Position numbers and translations under genes: made by a program
The notes under the pieces: generated by a model
Database searches by the model: none
The model's input: the letters and a program-made list of their open reading frames with translations, nothing else
What the model was told of the DNA's origin: nothing
In this document: piece by piece, positions 42,950-51,828 of the stretch
Layout: each line of letters starts with the position of its first letter
Position numbering within the stretch: the stretch's first letter is position 1
Source: Tuwongella immobilis
GTDB taxonomy: Bacteria > Planctomycetota > Planctomycetia > Gemmatales > Gemmataceae
Assembly (NCBI RefSeq): GCF_901538355.1
Contig: NZ_LR593887.1
Location: 6,300,920 to 6,364,919 of the forward strand
DNA length: 64,000 nt
Direction of reading: 5' to 3'

Positions 42950-44098
42950 ATGGAATCTCCCCGCCCCTTGCCAACCACCTTATTGGTCGGCACTCTGTTG
43001 CTCACCGCGTTGTTTCTGCCCACATTGTCGGCCCCCTGGGATTGTAGCTGGGATGGCTCCCGATTCGACCCGGCGGGAAATCGCGGCGATCAAACGGCAC
43101 TCACCAAAGGAATGCAAGTCCTTGGTGAAATGGCAGTTGGGACGAATGCGCTACCGTGGCGGATGTTGGGCCTGCTGACGATGGCGGGGTCGGGAATGCT
43201 CCTGGCGCGGTCGCTGTTTCGTCGCGGTCTGGCGGAGCAAACGGCGCTGGTGTGCGTGGCGTTATTCTTGTGGAATCCCACCATTCTCAGCGAATGGCTG
43301 CGGCCGATGAGCGGCAGCATGCTTGGCTTGCCCCTGGCGATTCTCGGGCTGGGAATCTCCGCATCGTCAGCGTCAGCGGCGGCGACGGGAGCTTGGACGG
43401 GGCGGATGCTGATTGTGGTGGCGGCCTGTTGTCAGCCAGCGTGGATTGGCCTGCTGCTGATGCGGTGGCAACCCGTTGCGGCAATTGCAGTTACGGCGGG
43501 TCTGGGTGCATCGACCGGCGCGTGGATGCCGCTGGCGCTGTCACTTGCCTGGACGGTCGCCGTCCCGTTGGATCGATTTATCACGCGGCCAGTCACGAAT
43601 CCCGTGCGGTTGGGCTGGATCGGGTTGGGCGGCGTGTTGGCGATTGCGGTGGTCGGCACGATGGGGCAAATGGATCGGCAGATTGCCCGCGCCAAGATGT
43701 TCGATGAAGTGCTGCAATGGTGCCTGCGTGAGGCATTGCCGGGCGAAACCATCGGGTGGACGGCCACCAACGGAGCGCCGAACGGCCCAAGCGACACGGA
43801 GTTGGGGCAATTTGGGGCACATTTGCGACGAGTGGGACGGGGCGATTTGCAGATTGCGCTGTATGATACCAGCAGTCAATCGACCGCGCCGAGATACCGC
43901 GTTGCGTTGGGGGAACCCGGCGAATCGGATCTGTCGTGGTCGCTGTTGCAACCGGTGCAGATTCGCTATTGGGCCGGTTCGCGGCAGGAAGTCTGTACCA
44001 TCACCGAACGCAATGACGTGGCCGCCGCTCAGGCTGCATGGCTGCGAGCCGAACTCGAGCGTGCAATCGCCCCGCAAGGTTCCCTTATTGAGAAGTAA
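42950..44098 (+). CDS. Multi-pass membrane protein of unknown function
   Basis: About 382 residues with roughly eight hydrophobic segments between residues 8 and 240 (for example LLVGTLLLTALFLPTLSA, LVCVALFLWNPTI), then a soluble C-terminal part of 140 residues (EVLQWCLREALPGETIGWTA). The hydrophobic layout recalls small glycosyltransferase-like membrane proteins, but no DxD or other motif is clear. The start is uncertain: ATGs at 42926 and 42950 are both possible. It ends 5 bp before the peptidase gene and is likely cotranscribed. Confidence 0.7.
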   Translation: MESPRPLPTTLLVGTLLLTALFLPTLSAPWDCSWDGSRFDPAGNRGDQTALTKGMQVLGEMAVGTNALPWRMLGLLTMAGSGMLLARSLFRRGLAEQTALVCVALFLWNPTILSEWLRPMSGSMLGLPLAILGLGISASSASAAATGAWTGRMLIVVAACCQPAWIGLLLMRWQPVAAIAVTAGLGASTGAWMPLALSLAWTVAVPLDRFITRPVTNPVRLGWIGLGGVLAIAVVGTMGQMDRQIARAKMFDEVLQWCLREALPGETIGWTATNGAPNGPSDTELGQFGAHLRRVGRGDLQIALYDTSSQSTAPRYRVALGEPGESDLSWSLLQPVQIRYWAGSRQEVCTITERNDVAAAQAAWLRAELERAIAPQGSLIEK

Positions 44099-44103
44099 CC
44101 CGC

Positions 44104-45315
44104 ATGCCGTCCAAAAAGTCGATCGCCCTCGATACCGAAGCTGCCATTGACCGGCTGATGCACTTTCTCGCAATCGAGGGCATCACAGGCGAAGAACAGG
44201 CGATCGCCACCGCGATCCGCCAATCGCTGCTGGATCTGGGCGTCCCGGAATCGGCGATTCGCTTTGATACCGCTAACGAACGCATCCCGCTGCCGACGCA
44301 GACCGGCAACCTAATTGTTGAACTGCCCGGCACACGGGACGATGAACCCCGACTGCTGTTTAGCACCCACATGGACACAGTTCCGCTGGCGCGCGGCGCG
44401 GTGCCCGTCCGCAAAGGAAGCCGCATCGTTCCGCAGGGCGAAACCGCTCTCGGCGGCGACAATCGCACCGGAGTGGCGGTGCTGGTCACGCTGGTGGCGG
44501 AGTTATTCAAGCAGAAATTGCCGCATCCGCCGATCACGCTGCTGTTTACGGTGCGTGAAGAAAGCGGCCTGTTCGGGGCACGCTACCTGGAGAAGGCCGA
44601 TCTGGGGGATGACCTGGCGATGTGCTTCAATGTCGATGGTCGCAGCGCCGCGCATCTGACGATTGGAGCCGTGGGCGCGGAACGCTGGGAAATCGAAATC
44701 ACGGGCAAAGCCTCGCATGCGGGGGTCTACCCGGATCGTGGCATCTCGGCGACGCTGATTGCCGCGTTGGGGCTGACTCGCGTGCATGAAGGTGGCTGGT
44801 TTGGCAAAGTGGAGAAAGATAGCAAATTCGGCACCAGCAACATTGGCACCTTCGGCGATGCCCAGGGGCGTGCGGCCGGCGATGCGACCAATGTCGTCAC
44901 CGATTTTGTGAAAATCACCGGCGAAAGCCGCAGTCACGATGCCCGATTCATTCGGGAAATCAGCGGCGCGTACAAAGCCGCGTTCCACGATGCCGCCGAG
45001 CAGGTCCGCGACCATGAAGGCAAAAAAGGCAAAGTGAAGTTCACCAGCCGACAAGACTATCACCCGTTCAAACTCAAGGAAGATGCCCCGGTGGTGCTGC
45101 GAGCGCGGGCGGCAGTCGAGGCCATTTCGCGCACGCCGGAAGTGAAGACCACCAACGGCGGTCTGGATGCCAATTGGCTGGTCAAGCATGGCATTCCGAC
45201 GGTGACATTCGGCGCGGGGCAGAATGAAATCCACACCATCAAGGAATTTGTGGATTTGGCGGAATTCGATTCCGGCTGCCGACTCGCACTCGCCTTAGCG
45301 ACCATGGCAGAATAA
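44104..45315 (+). CDS. M20-family aminopeptidase, PepT (tripeptidase T)-like
   Basis: The 403-residue metallopeptidase shows the M20 zinc ligands in order: FSTHMDTVP (His, Asp), LGGDNRTGVA (Asp), TVREESGLFGARYL (catalytic Glu, zinc Glu), FNVDGR (Asp) and a C-terminal GAGQNEIHTIKEF (His). The GGDNRTG and HT patterns favour the PepT-like branch, which removes N-terminal residues from short peptides. It starts 5 bp after the membrane protein gene. A terminator follows at 45344. Confidence 0.87.
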   Translation: MPSKKSIALDTEAAIDRLMHFLAIEGITGEEQAIATAIRQSLLDLGVPESAIRFDTANERIPLPTQTGNLIVELPGTRDDEPRLLFSTHMDTVPLARGAVPVRKGSRIVPQGETALGGDNRTGVAVLVTLVAELFKQKLPHPPITLLFTVREESGLFGARYLEKADLGDDLAMCFNVDGRSAAHLTIGAVGAERWEIEITGKASHAGVYPDRGISATLIAALGLTRVHEGGWFGKVEKDSKFGTSNIGTFGDAQGRAAGDATNVVTDFVKITGESRSHDARFIREISGAYKAAFHDAAEQVRDHEGKKGKVKFTSRQDYHPFKLKEDAPVVLRARAAVEAISRTPEVKTTNGGLDANWLVKHGIPTVTFGAGQNEIHTIKEFVDLAEFDSGCRLALALATMAE

Positions 45316-45343
45316 CCGCCGAATTGCTGAGATCGAACCCCAC

Positions 45344-45386
45344 CACGACCCCACTCGGAATTTCCGCAGTGGGATCGTGCGTTTTT
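45344..45386 (+). terminator. Rho-independent terminator of the peptidase gene
   Basis: A 12-bp stem with one mismatch (CACGACCCCACT / AGTGGGATCGTG, 12-nt loop) is followed by CGTTTTTAGG. It lies about 30 bp after the stop codon. Confidence 0.75.
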
Positions 45387-45449
45387 AGGCTTGTCTGAGC
45401 ATTGTCACACACCGTATGATGATGGCTAAGTTTCCATGACATTCACCTC

Positions 45450-46691
45450 ATGAGTCGCCCCATGCATCGCATTCGAGCCTGTTTGATCGGCATTGTGGCG
45501 TTATCCGCGTTGATTGGCTGCGGCAAACGGCCGAATCGCAAGCCGATTCGACCCGTTGAAATTTCGAGAACGGCTGCCCCGATTTTGGACAAAATCCTGC
45601 AAGAGACTCAGTCGAAGTTTGCTCCCGATTGGCCCGCCGTGCAGATTCGCGTGCTTCCCGATGGCGAATTGCAAGCGGACATCGTCGCAGTCAACAGTCA
45701 ATCGTGGGCCAGCGAATATCTATCGGGGGGGGTGCCGATTGTGGTTTCCGAGGAGGATCTGACGAAAATTCAGAATGGCAAGATACTAACGATCACCAAT
45801 TCGTCGAATCCGCCACGATTCGGGTTTGTCAATTTTCCCGCACAACCGCAAGGAAAACTGGTCGATGCTCGGAAGAATTTCTCCACCCGATTAACCAAGA
45901 AGAGCCATCCACAAGGTTCGGCAGGGTATCCGCCACGCGAAACATTCAACCTGGTGCTGTATCCCACATCGTTGGGGTTTTTTGAAGCCTTTCTCTCCAA
46001 ACTGCCCAAGGATGACCAAAAACATCCGGCGATCATTTGGATTACCGGCGGTGATTGCAACACGATCGATCAGGGCTGTTACAACCAGGGACCGTATTCC
46101 GCCGATCAATCGGCGTCCGCCTATCGTGAAGCGGGAATCGTGATGATGTTCCCATCACTTCGGGGTGGCAACAGCAACCCCGGACAGAAAGAGGGCTTTC
46201 TCGGCGAAGTCGATGATGTCATTGCCGCCGCCGATTTTCTGGCCAAACAACCAGGAATCGACCCCAATCGCATCTACCTGGGTGGACACAGTACGGGTGG
46301 TACCCTAGTGCTGTTGGCGGCAGCCTCCAGCTCGAAATTCCGCGCAGTGTTCTCCTTCGGCCCCGCGGATACCCCCGTTGGCTACCCGGAAGAATTCACG
46401 CCGTTCGACACCAATGACCCCTTCGAAGTGGAACTGCGTGCGCCAATCAAATGGCTGCAAGACATTACCACGCCGACGTTTCTATTCGAAGGCGCGAAAG
46501 AACCCTCGAACGCCGATGCGGTGCACGCCATGAGCAATCGGGTGCCCTTGGTTCAGGGCTTTGTGGTGCAGGGACGGGATCACTTCACCGTCTTGGCCGT
46601 CAACAACCTGATCGCCGAGCGAATTCTGGCCGACACTGGCCCCACGTGCAATCTGAAATTCAGCGAACCGGATTTCGCGCAATTCCGGTAA
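45450..46691 (+). CDS. Secreted lipoprotein alpha/beta-hydrolase (prolyl-oligopeptidase-like)
   Basis: The 413-residue protein has a signal peptide with lipobox (LSALIGC). About 180 residues of variable sequence are followed by an alpha/beta-hydrolase core: WITGGDC oxyanion region, MMFPSLRGG, AADFLAKQPGIDPNRIYLGGHSTGG with the nucleophile Ser, TPTFLFEGAKEPSNADA (acid) and VQGRDHFT (His). This is the S9/dienelactone-hydrolase pattern, so it is probably an outer-face esterase or peptidase. The terminator just upstream makes it a separate unit. Confidence 0.8.
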   Translation: MSRPMHRIRACLIGIVALSALIGCGKRPNRKPIRPVEISRTAAPILDKILQETQSKFAPDWPAVQIRVLPDGELQADIVAVNSQSWASEYLSGGVPIVVSEEDLTKIQNGKILTITNSSNPPRFGFVNFPAQPQGKLVDARKNFSTRLTKKSHPQGSAGYPPRETFNLVLYPTSLGFFEAFLSKLPKDDQKHPAIIWITGGDCNTIDQGCYNQGPYSADQSASAYREAGIVMMFPSLRGGNSNPGQKEGFLGEVDDVIAAADFLAKQPGIDPNRIYLGGHSTGGTLVLLAAASSSKFRAVFSFGPADTPVGYPEEFTPFDTNDPFEVELRAPIKWLQDITTPTFLFEGAKEPSNADAVHAMSNRVPLVQGFVVQGRDHFTVLAVNNLIAERILADTGPTCNLKFSEPDFAQFR

Positions 46692-46851
46692 ATCGCCAAG
46701 ATCCGCCTCCCGCGTCGCCGCCGATTCACCGTGGCGACGCCCTTCCGATCGCATTTCGCAACTTTTTTCAAAATTCCTGAAAGAACCCACCGGCATGCCG
46801 CTTTCTCTCGGTAAGGGTTGATCCACACACATTCCCAATCTGGAGCGTGTC

Positions 46852-47562
46852 ATGCCGTTGGTCCAATTTCCGTCTACGGTTTGGGAAGATATCGAAAATC
46901 TCAAATCCGAGAATGCAGCCGTCGTCAAGCAGGCGATGGAATCGCTGTTGAAGCGGTACGAATATCCCATCGAGCAATACTTCAAGATCCGATTTCGGAA
47001 TCATCCGCTGCTGAAAAATGAAATCGATTCGATCAAGAATCAAACGCTCGCCGATTTATCGGTCGGCAAAGGGGCCGAACATCTGCGGTCGATGACTTCG
47101 GAATCGACGCCCAGCTTTCGGGCGTGGCTGTTGAAGCGGATCAAATGGGCAGCTCAAAGTGTCGAACGCACGTTGTATGCCCGCCAATCCAGCCACATTC
47201 ACGGAGCGGCATCGTTGAATGAGCTACAAGCAAACCAAGACAGCATCGCCGATGAGGCCGATACCGCCTACGATCGCGCATTTGTCGAATCGACCTTGCG
47301 AGAAGTGGATCGGCGATTGAAAGCTCGCTGCGATCACCCGCAGTATTTCGACATCCTCAAACCGTATGTCCGCTCCGATTCCACGGTCCCCTATGCCGAC
47401 TTGTGTGCCCAGACCGGCCTGCGGAAAGAGCAACTGTATGGCATCGTGCACAAATTCCGGGAACTCTGGAAAGTGTTGCTGCGCGAAATCGTGTTGGAAA
47501 CCGTCGGCTCTCCCTCCGAGGTGGAGCGCGAATTGTTGGAACTGATGCGGCAATGCCTGTGA
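46852..47562 (+). CDS. Sigma-factor-like (ECF-type) protein paired with a Ser/Thr kinase
   Basis: The 236-residue protein resembles the divergent planctomycete ECF proteins found beside Hanks kinases. The region-2-like part (AMESLLKRYEYPIEQYFKIR; TPSFRAWLLKRIKWAAQSVE) is followed by a C-terminal helical region-4-like part (TVPYADLCAQTGLRKEQLYG) that could be a helix-turn-helix. The classic DAEDLVQETF motif is absent. It precedes the kinase by 9 bp, so the two form one unit and the kinase probably controls it. DNA binding or polymerase binding is inferred, not shown. Confidence 0.7.
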   Translation: MPLVQFPSTVWEDIENLKSENAAVVKQAMESLLKRYEYPIEQYFKIRFRNHPLLKNEIDSIKNQTLADLSVGKGAEHLRSMTSESTPSFRAWLLKRIKWAAQSVERTLYARQSSHIHGAASLNELQANQDSIADEADTAYDRAFVESTLREVDRRLKARCDHPQYFDILKPYVRSDSTVPYADLCAQTGLRKEQLYGIVHKFRELWKVLLREIVLETVGSPSEVERELLELMRQCL

Positions 47563-47571
47563 GGAATCGCC

Positions 47572-50500
47572 ATGAGCAACGGATCAATCGCGGAACCGCT
47601 GTGCATTCGCTGTCAACGGGTTGCAGTTGTGCCCGATTTTGACATGTGCCACGATTGCATGATCCAAGAAGCCCTCGTCATTCCGGCGTATCGATCCGTT
47701 GGTTCACCGCCCGACTCCCCGGCGGCGGCGCTTGCGGTGGCCCAGCCGGATTCCAGCTCCGCTCCTCCGCAATCGGCCGATTCGCAATCGCGGATTCCCG
47801 GCTACCGCCTCGTTCGCTTTCTGGGCGAAGGGGCGATGGGCCGCGTCTATTTTGCCTATCGGCTGCACGAGGTTGGCTCGACTCGCACCGAAGTGGCGGA
47901 ACCAGTGGCCGTGAAGGTGATTCGGCGGGAACGGCTGGCACGTCGGCCCGATGCGATTGCGAATTTCGCCCGCGAAGCGACCGTGATGCAGGCACTTCGG
48001 CATCCGCACATCATTCAGGTGATCGACTTCGATTTGGAAGGCGAAATTCCATATCTGGCCATGCCCTGGTGCGAAGGCGGACGATTAACCGACTACCTGG
48101 AACGGGTGATGGATCTTGCCCGACATCCCTGGTTTGGGCAACGCACCGTCGCGTCGAAACCGCCGCAGTCCGATGCCACCCAGATGCCGAGTGAATCGAT
48201 CCTCCGTTCACAATCGCCGGGGTTGGGAACGGACTTCAGTCGTTCCACCGATGCGGATACCGATGCCGATGCCGATGCAACTCCATCATCGGGGCTGATT
48301 CGGATTGGGATGCATCAACATGAGCCGATGTTTCTGGAACTGAGCGAAGACGATTTGCCGAATCCGAATCTGCAAGCCAACCAAGCCATGACTTGGCTGA
48401 ATGAGTCATTGCTGGCCACGGATGCGGGTCAACGGCAAGTGCTGCGGACCTTTGTGGGATGGATCGCGGACATCGCCAACGGCATGAATTATGTGCATGC
48501 GATGCGCATTTCGCATCTCGATATCAAGCCCGATAATCTGCTGGTGGTCAACGAAACGGTCATTCAAGTCACCGATTTCGGAATCGCGTTTCGGTCGCAA
48601 TCGCTGGATCAGGCACACAATTTGGAGCGTGGGACACCACCGTTTATCCCACCGGAGCAATTCCACGCGTATGCCGACGCAAACGAACGCGGGACACCGA
48701 TTTTACATGACATTTACTCGCTGGGCACGACGCTCTATTGCTGCCTGACGCTGTCGATGCCGTTTATTGCAATGGACGATCAGGGCAATCCCAAATTGGA
48801 CGATCAGGGCAAAATCCTGATCGACCGCGACGCCAAGCGAGCGAATCGCTTCCCGACGCCACGTGCGTTGTGCCCGAAAATTCCGCGTGATTTGGAAGCG
48901 ATTTGCCTGCGTGCGATGGCGACCGATCCGGCATCGCGCTACCCTAGCATGGCCGAATTCGAGCAGGATTTGCGTCATTATCTGGCAAATCGCCCCGTGA
49001 CGGCTCGCCCCGCGTCGATGGTGCATCGCGCTCGGCTGTGGCGTCGCCGCAATCCGTCGCTGAGTATCGCCATTGGATTGTCGCTGGTGGCACTGATGAC
49101 GGTCAGCATTGCGATTGTGCGCGCGATTCGCTCGGAATTCGCCGTGCTGACCGCCGAGAATCGGATTCGCGAGCAGGAAAATCAAATCCTCACCGCCGAA
49201 TTGAAGCAAGCCTCCGAAGAGAATCGTCGCCAATTCGTGCAATTGGCGGAAGATGCCAGCCATCGCGGAAATTGGGACGAAGCGTTGCGGCTCACCGATC
49301 GCGCCCTGCAACATGCAGATGATCCGCTACCGTTGCAGGTGGGCCGCATTCCCGCACTGCTCGCGCTCAATCGCCAATTTGAAGCCCAAGACGAACTACG
49401 ACGATTGAGCGAGACCGTTCAGACGCCGGAACTCCAGGGATTGGTGCAATTCTACCAGGCGGATTTGGTGTTGTGGGAACCGACCCGAGCCAAAGAAGGC
49501 CAACGATTGCTGGAACAGGCAATCCAAAACGGCTTGCCCCCCGCGGAATTGGCCACCGCCAAGGGATTGCTCGCCAGCAAAACCCGCGAATCGATCCAAT
49601 GTTTTCGCGATGCTCTGGGGCACGATCCGTACTGCCACCGCGCTCGAACGCACCTGATTCTGTCGCACTTGTTTGTGTGCGATCTCGAGGTGACGCAGCA
49701 GGAAATCCAGCGATTCCGCGAGTTGTATCCGCACGATGGCTTTGCGGATCTGGCGGATGCTTGGCAGGCGTTATTGTCGCTGAAACTCGACGAAATCCCC
49801 CCGTATTTGGATGCGTTCCTTGCCAAGCGACCGGATGTCGATCCCAAGCCACTGCGGGAATTCTTCCAAACCTTTGGCCCCGTCCTGAAGGACGCCGTTC
49901 AGTATTGGAATTCCGACGGAGAGAATCCACTGGTGCTGTTCAAGATTGCCTCACGCTTGAAGCCGCTCAGCAGCCAATCATCCGGCCAATTCGCGGCGTT
50001 GGGATACGGCAGCCCGATTATTCAACGGCTCACGCGGGTGATTCCCATCGTTTCGCAAAGCCTGGCCAACCGCATCTGGGGCCCCTCACAGGCCGCGGTT
50101 CAGAAGATGCGCGAGGAATACGCCCAGCACCCCGAAGCGTTGTTGTTGTACACCGCGGCGATCTTGCAACTGGACATCGCCGTGACAACATCGACCGCGG
50201 GGAAAGTCCCGGAAACCAAGCAAGCCTTGCTCGAATTGGCCGATTTGAACCAACTCGGAATGCTGGCCCCTTCGTTGTTACAAACCAAGAATTTCCGCTG
50301 GCGATTCCGCATGTTGAACTGCGTCGCCAACGGCGCACTGCTCACATTGGAACCGGACTCATCCCCGGAACGGGAGCGGCAATTGCACGATGATTTACGC
50401 CTGCTGATTCTCGAAACCCGCGAAGAAGTCGTCTTCCGGGACACCTTCCCGATCGTCCTCCAAGCCGTTGGCCCGGCACGTGGCCGACTGTTTTTGTTGG

Positions 50501-50715
50501 ATTGGATCGAAGACAATGCACGGGATATTCGCCCGTTGCGTCTGCTCGCTCGACTGGAATTCAAGGCAGGGAATCTCGCCGAGGCGCGAAAACGCACCGA
50601 GCAAGCACTCGCACTCGCGCCAAACGACCAAGAAGCCCGCGAACTGTTACAAACCATCGATGCGGCCCCCGAAATGATTCCGGTGGCCCCCCGACCTCTC
50701 CCCGACATGAAATGA
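47572..50715 (+). CDS. Large Ser/Thr protein kinase with TPR-like sensor region
   Basis: The 1047-residue protein opens with a zinc-ribbon-like CIRCQ...CHDC, then a kinase domain (about 75-470): FLGEGAMGRVYFAY, VAVKVIRR, HLDIKPDN with catalytic Asp317, TDFG (Asp335) and IPPEQF. The RD arginine is Leu (HLD), so it is a non-RD kinase. About 110 extra residues (180-290, with an Asp-Ala repeat STDADTDADADA) interrupt the domain before the catalytic loop. One membrane helix (about 494-520) leads to 520 outer residues of TPR-like helices. It follows the sigma-like gene by 9 bp. Confidence 0.9.
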   Translation: MSNGSIAEPLCIRCQRVAVVPDFDMCHDCMIQEALVIPAYRSVGSPPDSPAAALAVAQPDSSSAPPQSADSQSRIPGYRLVRFLGEGAMGRVYFAYRLHEVGSTRTEVAEPVAVKVIRRERLARRPDAIANFAREATVMQALRHPHIIQVIDFDLEGEIPYLAMPWCEGGRLTDYLERVMDLARHPWFGQRTVASKPPQSDATQMPSESILRSQSPGLGTDFSRSTDADTDADADATPSSGLIRIGMHQHEPMFLELSEDDLPNPNLQANQAMTWLNESLLATDAGQRQVLRTFVGWIADIANGMNYVHAMRISHLDIKPDNLLVVNETVIQVTDFGIAFRSQSLDQAHNLERGTPPFIPPEQFHAYADANERGTPILHDIYSLGTTLYCCLTLSMPFIAMDDQGNPKLDDQGKILIDRDAKRANRFPTPRALCPKIPRDLEAICLRAMATDPASRYPSMAEFEQDLRHYLANRPVTARPASMVHRARLWRRRNPSLSIAIGLSLVALMTVSIAIVRAIRSEFAVLTAENRIREQENQILTAELKQASEENRRQFVQLAEDASHRGNWDEALRLTDRALQHADDPLPLQVGRIPALLALNRQFEAQDELRRLSETVQTPELQGLVQFYQADLVLWEPTRAKEGQRLLEQAIQNGLPPAELATAKGLLASKTRESIQCFRDALGHDPYCHRARTHLILSHLFVCDLEVTQQEIQRFRELYPHDGFADLADAWQALLSLKLDEIPPYLDAFLAKRPDVDPKPLREFFQTFGPVLKDAVQYWNSDGENPLVLFKIASRLKPLSSQSSGQFAALGYGSPIIQRLTRVIPIVSQSLANRIWGPSQAAVQKMREEYAQHPEALLLYTAAILQLDIAVTTSTAGKVPETKQALLELADLNQLGMLAPSLLQTKNFRWRFRMLNCVANGALLTLEPDSSPERERQLHDDLRLLILETREEVVFRDTFPIVLQAVGPARGRLFLLDWIEDNARDIRPLRLLARLEFKAGNLAEARKRTEQALALAPNDQEARELLQTIDAAPEMIPVAPRPLPDMK

Positions 50716-50724
50716 GCGTCCGAA

Positions 50725-51498
50725 ATGGCATCTCTGCCCACTTACGAACAAATGCTGAAAACCACTCCATTGACCGCCGAAATGACCCGATTGGAGCGAC
50801 AAGCCGCCCGCACTTGGCCGACCGAATCGCACTGGTTGACGCAATTTGGCCTGCGCGATGGCCAGCGCGTGTTGGATCTCGGCTGTGGCACGGGTGCGTT
50901 CACGCATCGGCTGCATGCGCTCTGCCCGGCCAGCCCGATTACGGGTGTCGATCACAATGTCGCCTGGCTGAACAAGGCCCAGCAACAAACGCCACACGCC
51001 GCGATTCGCTGGGTCGAAGCCACCGTCACCGAAACCGGGTTGCCCGATGAATCGTTCGATTGGGTCATTTCCCGATTTGTGCTGCGCTTTCTGCCCGATC
51101 CGATGGCGGCGATTCGGGAAGCGATGCGGCTGTTGGTCCCCGGCGGCAAGCTCGTGCTGATCGACGCCGACGATGATCTCGCCGCGATTATCGATCCGCC
51201 GATCCGCCCCCAGACCGGCCACGGTCCCCCCTGGCGCGATCAATCGATGTATCGCGCGGGCCGCCATCTCATTCGTTGGCTGCGGCAGGCGGATTGTCAC
51301 AACATTCAATTCCAGGCCATCGCCAGCCATAGCGATTTGCTCGGGCTGGATGCGTTTTCCGTGACTGCATGGGGGGATTCCGCATCGCAATCCTGGCAGC
51401 ACGATTTCGTGCAAAACCCCGATGCGCTGATCTTGTTGATGCACTTCTTGGCGTGCGGCGAAAAAAGTTCGGGAAATTCCCCGATTCCGAAAAAATGA
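50725..51498 (+). CDS. SAM-dependent methyltransferase (class I)
   Basis: The 257-residue enzyme has motif I VLDLGCGTGAFTHRL (S-adenosylmethionine binding), GVDHNVAWLN, motif II/III FDWVISRFVLRFLPDP and PGGKLVLIDADDD. It looks like a small-molecule or peptide methyltransferase rather than an rRNA enzyme. It starts 9 bp after the kinase gene and ends 68 bp before the Cys-rich peptide gene, so it may tailor that peptide; this link rests on position. A hairpin lies between it and the peptide gene. Confidence 0.86.
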   Translation: MASLPTYEQMLKTTPLTAEMTRLERQAARTWPTESHWLTQFGLRDGQRVLDLGCGTGAFTHRLHALCPASPITGVDHNVAWLNKAQQQTPHAAIRWVEATVTETGLPDESFDWVISRFVLRFLPDPMAAIREAMRLLVPGGKLVLIDADDDLAAIIDPPIRPQTGHGPPWRDQSMYRAGRHLIRWLRQADCHNIQFQAIASHSDLLGLDAFSVTAWGDSASQSWQHDFVQNPDALILLMHFLACGEKSSGNSPIPKK

Positions 51499-51522
51499 CG
51501 CATCTGCACCCGTTTTCCAGGT

Positions 51523-51549
51523 GAGCCACTGAGCAAGGTGCTCAGACTC
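51523..51549 (+). promoter_or_regulatory. Hairpin in the leader of the Cys-rich peptide gene
   Basis: CTGAGCA-AGG-TGCTCAG (51529-51545) is a perfect 7-bp stem with a 3-nt loop, and outer GAG/CTC can extend it. It ends 10 bases before the GGAG ribosome site of the peptide gene. No T-run follows, so processing or translation control is as likely as termination. Confidence 0.5.
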
Positions 51550-51566
51550 AACCTGGAGAAATGACC

Positions 51567-51764
51567 ATGAAGATGATCGATCTGATGGTGGCGGTCCTCC
51601 CCGGCCCGGCGATGGCCAACTGCGGCGCGACCTGCGGCGCAACCTGCACCTGTAGCCCCGCCTGCTCGCACCTGCCCAAGGCGGGCAATGACACGGCCAA
51701 GCCGGTGGTCAGCAGCGACGACCTCGACGCGCTGCTGGCCGCGGTGGAATCCATCTCCGCCTAA
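51567..51764 (+). CDS. Candidate RiPP (lanthipeptide-type) precursor peptide
   Basis: The 65-residue peptide starts at the second of three close ATGs, 8 nt after GGAG. A hydrophobic N-terminus (MIDLMVAVLPGPAMA) is followed by NCGATCGATCTCSPACSH, five Cys (19, 23, 27, 29, 33) interleaved with Thr and Ser, including three Thr-Cys pairs suited to methyllanthionine rings. The last 19 residues (VVSSDDLDALLAAVESISA) form an acidic amphipathic helix of the kind seen in RiPP leaders, but here it is C-terminal. Genes for a kinase-cyclase and a HopA1-like protein follow. The family is unknown to me; a small metal-binding protein is the alternative. Confidence 0.7.
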   Translation: MKMIDLMVAVLPGPAMANCGATCGATCTCSPACSHLPKAGNDTAKPVVSSDDLDALLAAVESISA

Positions 51765-51828
51765 CATTGTCCACTTCCAATCGACTCCGAATGCCCGATA
51801 CGAACCCTCCGATTTCAGGAGCCACCCC

